Assembly (NCBI GenBank): GCA_030704615.1
Contig: CM060734.1
Span: 39,138,042 to 39,202,041 of the forward strand
Origin: Takakia lepidozioides
Taxonomy: Eukaryota > Streptophyta > Takakiopsida > Takakiales > Takakiaceae
Direction: 5' to 3'
DNA: 64,000 bases
Part shown: positions 59,395 to 64,000 of the stretch, one piece after another
How the letters are laid out: each line of letters opens with the position of its first letter
How positions within the stretch are numbered: the stretch's first letter is position 1
Position numbers and translations under genes: made by a program
Notes under the pieces: model-generated
Told to the model about the DNA's origin: nothing
Database searches by the model: none
What the model saw: the letters and a program-made list of their open reading frames with translations, nothing else

Positions 59395-61217
59395 ACTGGA
59401 TACTTGCCAGTCGAACCCCTGACGATTGATGCAGCCCTCAAGTCTCCGGAACGCTAGCAATGGATCGAAGCAATGCAGGAAGAATATGATTCATTAATAG
59501 AAAATGGAGCCTGGCTCTTGCAAGATTTGCCAACAGGAAGAAAGGTTGTGCGTTCCAAATGGGTCTATAAGGTCAAGCTTGCAGTTGATGGAAGCGTGGC
59601 CCGTTTTAAGGCTCGTCTCGTCGCAAAGGGGTTCACCCAAAAAGAAGGTTTGGACTACATTGAACTTTCAGCCCAGTGGCCAAGTTTGATTCGATTCGCA
59701 CCATTCTCTCTAAAGCTGCAGCGGAAGACATGGAGATCACTCAATTTGACGTACGAACAGCCTTTCTGTATGGCGAAATTGATGAGGAGATATATCTTGA
59801 GCAGTCTGCAGGTTTTATTGATGTCAACCATCCCACAAAGGTCTGCCGCCTCATTAAGGCCCTCTACGGGCTGCAACAATCTTCACGAGTTTGGAACCGC
59901 AAATTCCATAGCTTCATCACTGATCACAATCTCTTTCAATCGACTGCAGATCCTTGCGTCTATGTGAGCACGGATGATCCTCGCCTCATTGTTGCTATTT
60001 GGGTGGATGATGGGCTGGCCTGCAACAACCAAGCCCCTTGCATCACTTATGTCTTTGGTGCCATGAAAGGAGCTTTCAGCATCACCGCATGAAACCCTGA
60101 AATTTATGTCGGTCTTCATAGTACCAGGGACAGATTCCATCGCACCATTCAGCTGGACCAAGAGCGCTACATTCAACATATCCTGGCACGTTTTGGCTTC
60201 ACCGATTGCACCCCTATCACCGTCCCTGCCGACCCCCATAGCTCTCTGGAATATGTCGTTGCCATGACAGAGCCAACTGAAACCAAATTTCCATATTGGG
60301 AGTGTGTTGGAAGTTTGCATTTTGCTGCTCAAGGAACCCGAGTGGACATCTCCTACTCCGTAAGTCATGCAGCCAAGTACTCTAAGTCTCCAAAGCTTTC
60401 CCACGTTGGTGGTGTCAAACGCATTCTAAAATATTTACGTGGATTTTTGGCTTTGTGGATCACATACACTGCACAGTCTACGTTTCAAAATCAGCTTGTG
60501 GCATATGGTGATGCCGATTATGCTGGTGACATGGATGACCGCAAAAGCATATCTGGGTATGTTTTAATGCTCAATGGAGGCCCGGTGGCATGGGTACCCG
60601 CAAACAATCTTGCACAGCTACCAACACCACTGAAGTCGAGTACATAACTGCTCATCTTGCCACCCATGAACTCATTTGGATGCGCTGCCTCTTGCATGAT
60701 TTACGCTACACACAAACTAGCCCTACAGTTTTGTATAGCAACAATCAAGCCACAATTCGTTTGGTATGAAATCGAGAGTACCATAAACGCACCAAACACA
60801 TTGACGTGAAGTATCACCTAAAGCCCTCCCTCGTGATAAGTTCTACCGTTTCAAGACTCTACTCGGTCTCACTTCCACCGTTGCTGCTGATAGTGTTGAT
60901 AGTTCAACCTCATCCCAGTGGGAGTGTTGTAGAAATATACCTATAGCGCATATACGGCATGAGGTTGGTAGTGTACCGACCTATAGTTGGGTAGCTTCTT
61001 GGCATAACAAAGATAACGATGAGCTTAGCTGAGCTCGTGTAGAGAGTTCTGATTACTGTGCTTAGGTGGTGCAGCGGGTGTGAGATAAAGTGAGTGATAG
61101 CAGTGTACACTTGGATTGTGAAGCTATGTGTATACTTTCACAATCAATGTTAATACAATCTCTTTGCTATATCGTTGTGCATAATTCTTAGAGTCAATTC
61201 ATTGCACTACTTCAACA
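59395..61217 (+). mobile_element. Ty1/copia retrotransposon, 5'-truncated, with 3' LTR
   Basis: Contains the end of pol and one LTR. 59395-59690 encodes [30 protein letters not shown] and [20 protein letters not shown]. 59676-60092 has [36 protein letters not shown] and an AIWVDDGL box (the copia YVDD with Trp). 60264-60900 has RNase H with YGDADYAGDMDDRKSISGY. Frameshifts and stops occur. A purine tract CCAGTGGGAG precedes the LTR. Integrase and gag are missing. Confidence 0.88.
60925..61217 (+). repeat. 3' LTR of the copia element
   Basis: Begins TGTTGTAG after the purine tract and ends TTCAACA, with matching TGTTG/CAACA inverted ends; 293 bp. No second copy in the window. Confidence 0.7.
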
Positions 61218-61429
61218 CAAGGTTAAGGCGGGAGAGCAGACCAACTATTTTGCCCCAGTTGACAGAGAAACCAGAGGCCGAGCAGAAAACCTTTATGCTA
61301 TTTAGAGCAGCATGGATAGGTGACATGGCATCATTTCTGAGAAACAAGACTGAATCATCAGCATACATAAAAGTTTTAAGGTGGCCAGCTCGACCAAGAT
61401 GAACACCATCCACCAAGGGGTTGCAATCA

Positions 61430-62145
61430 CAGAGGGGTCACTATATGTATTTTTTTCATATCACATGCGTGCAAAGGTATATGTATACTAGGCTATATTT
61501 TTAAAATTTTACATTTTTTTCCACCCTATCTTTAGGTAATATTGTAAAACCCTTTGTTTTCTAACATCATATTTTTTATAATTGTTTTTTGTAACAATTA
61601 ATTAGACCATATTTTAAATTATCATTTTAAATAATTGCAAAATTTCAAAGCATGTACACAAACAAGTACATCCATATAACATAAGTCAAATGCCAGACCG
61701 AAGAAAAAATTTAATTTTCATTAGCCACGAACTCATTCAAAGCCGCTGCATAACTTGGATCTAAAGAATATAAGTTTTGAGATGGTTCAAATGCCCTAGT
61801 CACTCTTGAGATTATGGTATCAACATCAATCCACCGTGTATCACTGGAATCATATTTGAACTTCAGGTGATCTCTACCTGATTTGATGGATTGGAGCTGG
61901 ATGAAATATGATAAACTTAAAAAGGATGGATACATATACTGTGGATAAAACCCTTTATTACATTAACTTTTTAAGTAAAACTTTGGATTTTTTGTGACCA
62001 TTTGTTTTTAAAAACTGGGTGAAAGGATATCGCCTTACCGTATTTTCTAAATAAAGTTTTTCTAAAATTTACCTCAAAAAAATAAATTGCACCCTATATT
62101 TTTTCTCATGTGGTTTTGAAAATACCGGGAGTGACCCCCCCAAGG
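61430..62145. mobile_element. Nonautonomous DNA transposon (716 bp) nested in the LINE
   Basis: TTGCAATCA occurs at 61421-61429 and 62146-62154, exactly flanking the insert. The left end reads CAGAGGGGTCACT and the right end, reversed, CCTTGGGGGGGTCACT, so GGGGTCACT is a short terminal inverted repeat. AT-rich, with no transposase. The 8-9-bp duplication fits hAT (8) or MULE (9); the CAGAG left end leans to hAT. Confidence 0.75.
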
Positions 62146-62380
62146 TTGCAATCAAGAAAATAACCAAGATTGACAACAGCAATGACGAAAAGAAAAGGGG
62201 ATAAATGACAACCCTGCCTGACAGATCTGAATAGGGGAACCGCATTAGAAAGAACACCATTGGCAACCACTCTGCTAGAGGCAAAGGTTAACATAATCTT
62301 AGTCCAAGAAAGAAAGGGCCACTGAATTTTGTCAAACACCTTTTCAAATCCAGGAGGAGAGCAAGAGGATGGGTGGAGGT

Positions 62381-62662
62381 CAGTGTTTTTTTTTGGCGAA
62401 AAATCGCCAAATGACGACCTCAAAACATTAAAATGGAATATTCTGTCGTAAATTCCCAAATTTTTCATGGATGAAATCGCCAAAATTCTACAAAGAAAAA
62501 ATAATAATGGATGAATTCGCCAAATATGGATGATATAAATGGATGAAAGTACATATGAGGATGATTCTATCCAAAATTTCAATGGATGAACAGAATATAT
62601 AGCTATTTCTTGTAAAACTTAATAGCCAGTCGTGCTATTTTTCAAATTAAAAAAAAAAAACT
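62381..62662 (+). mobile_element. Short A-tailed retroposon (282 bp) nested in the LINE
   Basis: GGTGGAGGT is duplicated at 62372-62380 and 62663-62671. The insert ends in a run of about 12 A on the plus strand, the sign of L1-type retroposition. It contains repeated ATGGATGA/ATCGCCAAA strings and no clear tRNA boxes. Source unknown. Confidence 0.75.
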
Positions 62663-63420
62663 GGTGGAGGTTTCGGCGATTTTAAGAATTTCATTGACCA
62701 GAACCAGATTGTCTAAAATCATTCGGCCCTTAATAAAGCCTGTTTGCTTAGGCCTAATGAGGGAAGGAAGCAAGCTTTGCAGCCGCAAGGCTAATGCCTT
62801 AGCAATGATTTTGTACAAAGAGTTTAAGAGCGTGATCGGTCGATAGTTGGAGAGGAGTTTTCCATCACCTATTTTATAAACAAGCGTAATAATCCCTTCA
62901 GAGATCTGTGAGGGCATGATTCCCTTATTCAAGGTATTATTGGCCATCAGGTAGAAGTCATCACTAACGCATTCCCAAAGGGAGCTGAAAAATTCCACCG
63001 AAAGCCCATCAGGGCCAGGGGCTTTGTCCTTTCCAAGGAGCTCCATGGCTGCAGTGAGCTCTGGCTGAGACAGGGGGCATCAAGTGAGATAGCCTGCGGA
63101 CTAGAGACTTTAGTGGGGACACAACCCATCACCAACTGACGATCTGTAAGCTCTTGAACGGAGGGGGGGCAGTGGAGAAGAGAGAGGAGAAGTAACGAAA
63201 AGCTTCCTTGGCAATAAGCCTAGGGGACGAGAGCTCAGAGAATGGAAGGAATTGACTGGGAAGCCCTTCTTTGCTTAGCCTTGACAAGAAAATACTTGTT
63301 CATCTTTCGCCCTGGAGTGACCAATTAATCCAGCATGGATTAGTACGCATCGAGTCTACCCCAGATTGCTTTATGATTTTTACTAATAATATGATTTCTT
63401 ATAGGACCCACTCCTGAAAA

Positions 63421-63488
63421 GGGGAAGTAGCCCCAAGGCGAAGTGGCTCTTAGTTACCCAAGCTTCGGCCGGAGTCATCTCTCTCTCT
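63421..63488 (-). repeat. Dispersed GACTCCGGC...TAACTAAGAGCCAC repeat
   Basis: Minus-strand copy of a motif also found at 44994-45049 and 48568-48630: a GAGAGA run, GACTCCGGCCGAAGC, GTAACTAAGAGCCACTTCG and CCTTGGGGCTACTTCC. Probably the 3' part of a SINE family. Confidence 0.6.
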
Positions 63489-63917
63489 ATGATTTCTCAT
63501 TTTTGAGGCAAAATGAACTTGAGAGTTGGACCCCAATACATAGGCATATGCCAACAGAGGTGCCACCTCTTGTATAGGCATTATCCCAGGGAGGCATGTC
63601 CTGAACTATAAGTATTTTCTGAGGAAGGTGCATAAGGATCATTCTTGGTGAAGAAGGGCAAGGTCTCCCTCAGGATTTTAGGGTTAGGGCAAACCAAGCA
63701 CCCGAGCTCAATTCGAGGGAGATCACACAGCGGTGAGAAGATTCTTCCAATCTAATATCGTCATTGTAATTTGTCGCGGATCCTTTGGCAAGCGCACCCA
63801 GCGATTGGAGTGACAGACATTTCAGCCGATCTGTAGAGAGACTTTCAGGTGTGAGAGAGCTCCTTTCAGAAGGCAGGCGGATTTGCATGAGTGAGGGAGC
63901 AGTGGGAAATAGAAGTT

Positions 63918-64000
63918 ATGGACGACAACGCAGATGCTCACACGGCTCGCCGTGCCTCCACAAGAGCCCGCAAGATTGCACCGAAGATGGGCGCGGCTAT
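63918..64000 (+). CDS. Possible gene start running off the right edge
   Basis: ATG at 63918-63920 opens a frame that stays open to the window end: MDDNADAHTARRAS, then STRARKIAPKMGAA. The start is acidic, then Arg/Lys rich. Only 27 codons are visible, too few to assign a family. GC content rises towards the edge, unlike the AT-rich repeats to the left, which mildly favours a real gene. It could also be a retroelement gag. Confidence 0.25.
   Translation, partial: MDDNADAHTARRASTRARKIAPKMGAA

Larger units (their letters stand above)
61218..63150 (-). mobile_element. LINE reverse transcriptase region carrying two nested insertions
   Basis: On the minus strand 63046-62663 encodes GKDKAPGPDGLSVEFF, a YRPITLLNSLYKIIAKAL block and KQTGFIKGRMILDNLVLVNE. 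62371-62146 encodes KVFDKIQWPFLSW and SVRQGCHLSPFLFVIA. 61429-61218 encodes KTFMYADDSVLFLRND. Two insertions split these blocks (62381-62662 and 61430-62145). In each case the duplicated target lets the frame resume at the exact point it was broken. The copia 3' LTR abuts its 3' side. Endonuclease and zinc-binding parts are not seen. Confidence 0.88.

Noticed and set aside
1-64000. CRISPR arrays, bacterial operons, rRNA genes
   Set aside because: No regularly spaced identical repeats with unique spacers, no bacterial gene organisation and no rRNA sequence recognised; the window is eukaryotic nuclear DNA.

Overview
The window is nuclear DNA of a land plant. Introns are GT-AG, three of the four protein-coding genes with clear identities have plant-specific relatives (a half-size ABCA2/ATH-type ABC transporter, an HDA8-type histone deacetylase and a plant-type aprataxin; the fourth is an ECHIA-type crotonase), and the space between them is filled with plant-type transposons (Ty3/gypsy, Ty1/copia, CACTA, LINE, tRNA-derived SINEs) plus a minisatellite with the plant telomere heptamer in most units. 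Introns swollen by LINE debris and a gypsy element with a PHD finger would suit a seedless plant, but the lineage cannot be fixed from the sequence.

Layout. 1-19.2 kb is a graveyard of mobile DNA: a decayed gypsy element with a PHD finger (1-4.1 kb), a CACTA transposase relic (6.2-9.5 kb) facing a second CACTA end on the other strand (10.3-11.8 kb), pieces of a SWIM-finger protein, a telo-box minisatellite (12.8-14.3 kb), gag scraps, LINE copies (one with an inverted 5' part) and a SINE with clean target-site duplications. 20.1-35.3 kb holds two intact genes in divergent orientation: the 18-exon ABCA2-like gene (minus) and the 4-exon HDA8 gene (plus), separated by a few hundred bases that carry three related ACGTCA/GCTAGCA-type elements. 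35.9-43.5 kb is a minus-strand gypsy element with two LTRs and an additional open region ahead of gag. 43.5-49.5 kb is repeats and SINEs, including a duplicated block with a segment flipped between GAATTC sites. 49.5-58.0 kb holds two minus-strand genes: an aprataxin-like DNA-repair protein with an N-terminal PBZ finger, and a peroxisomal enoyl-CoA hydratase-like crotonase. 59.4-63.2 kb is a truncated copia element next to a LINE carrying two younger nested insertions. A possible gene start runs off the right edge.

The host genes do not form a pathway: membrane transport, protein deacetylation, repair of adenylated DNA ends with ADP-ribose reading, and peroxisomal acyl-CoA metabolism. The most notable single observation is in the ABCA2-like gene: exon 9 is tandemly duplicated, each copy joins its neighbours in frame, joining both breaks the frame, and the copies are only 43 nt apart. 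Those are the hallmarks of mutually exclusive alternative exons.
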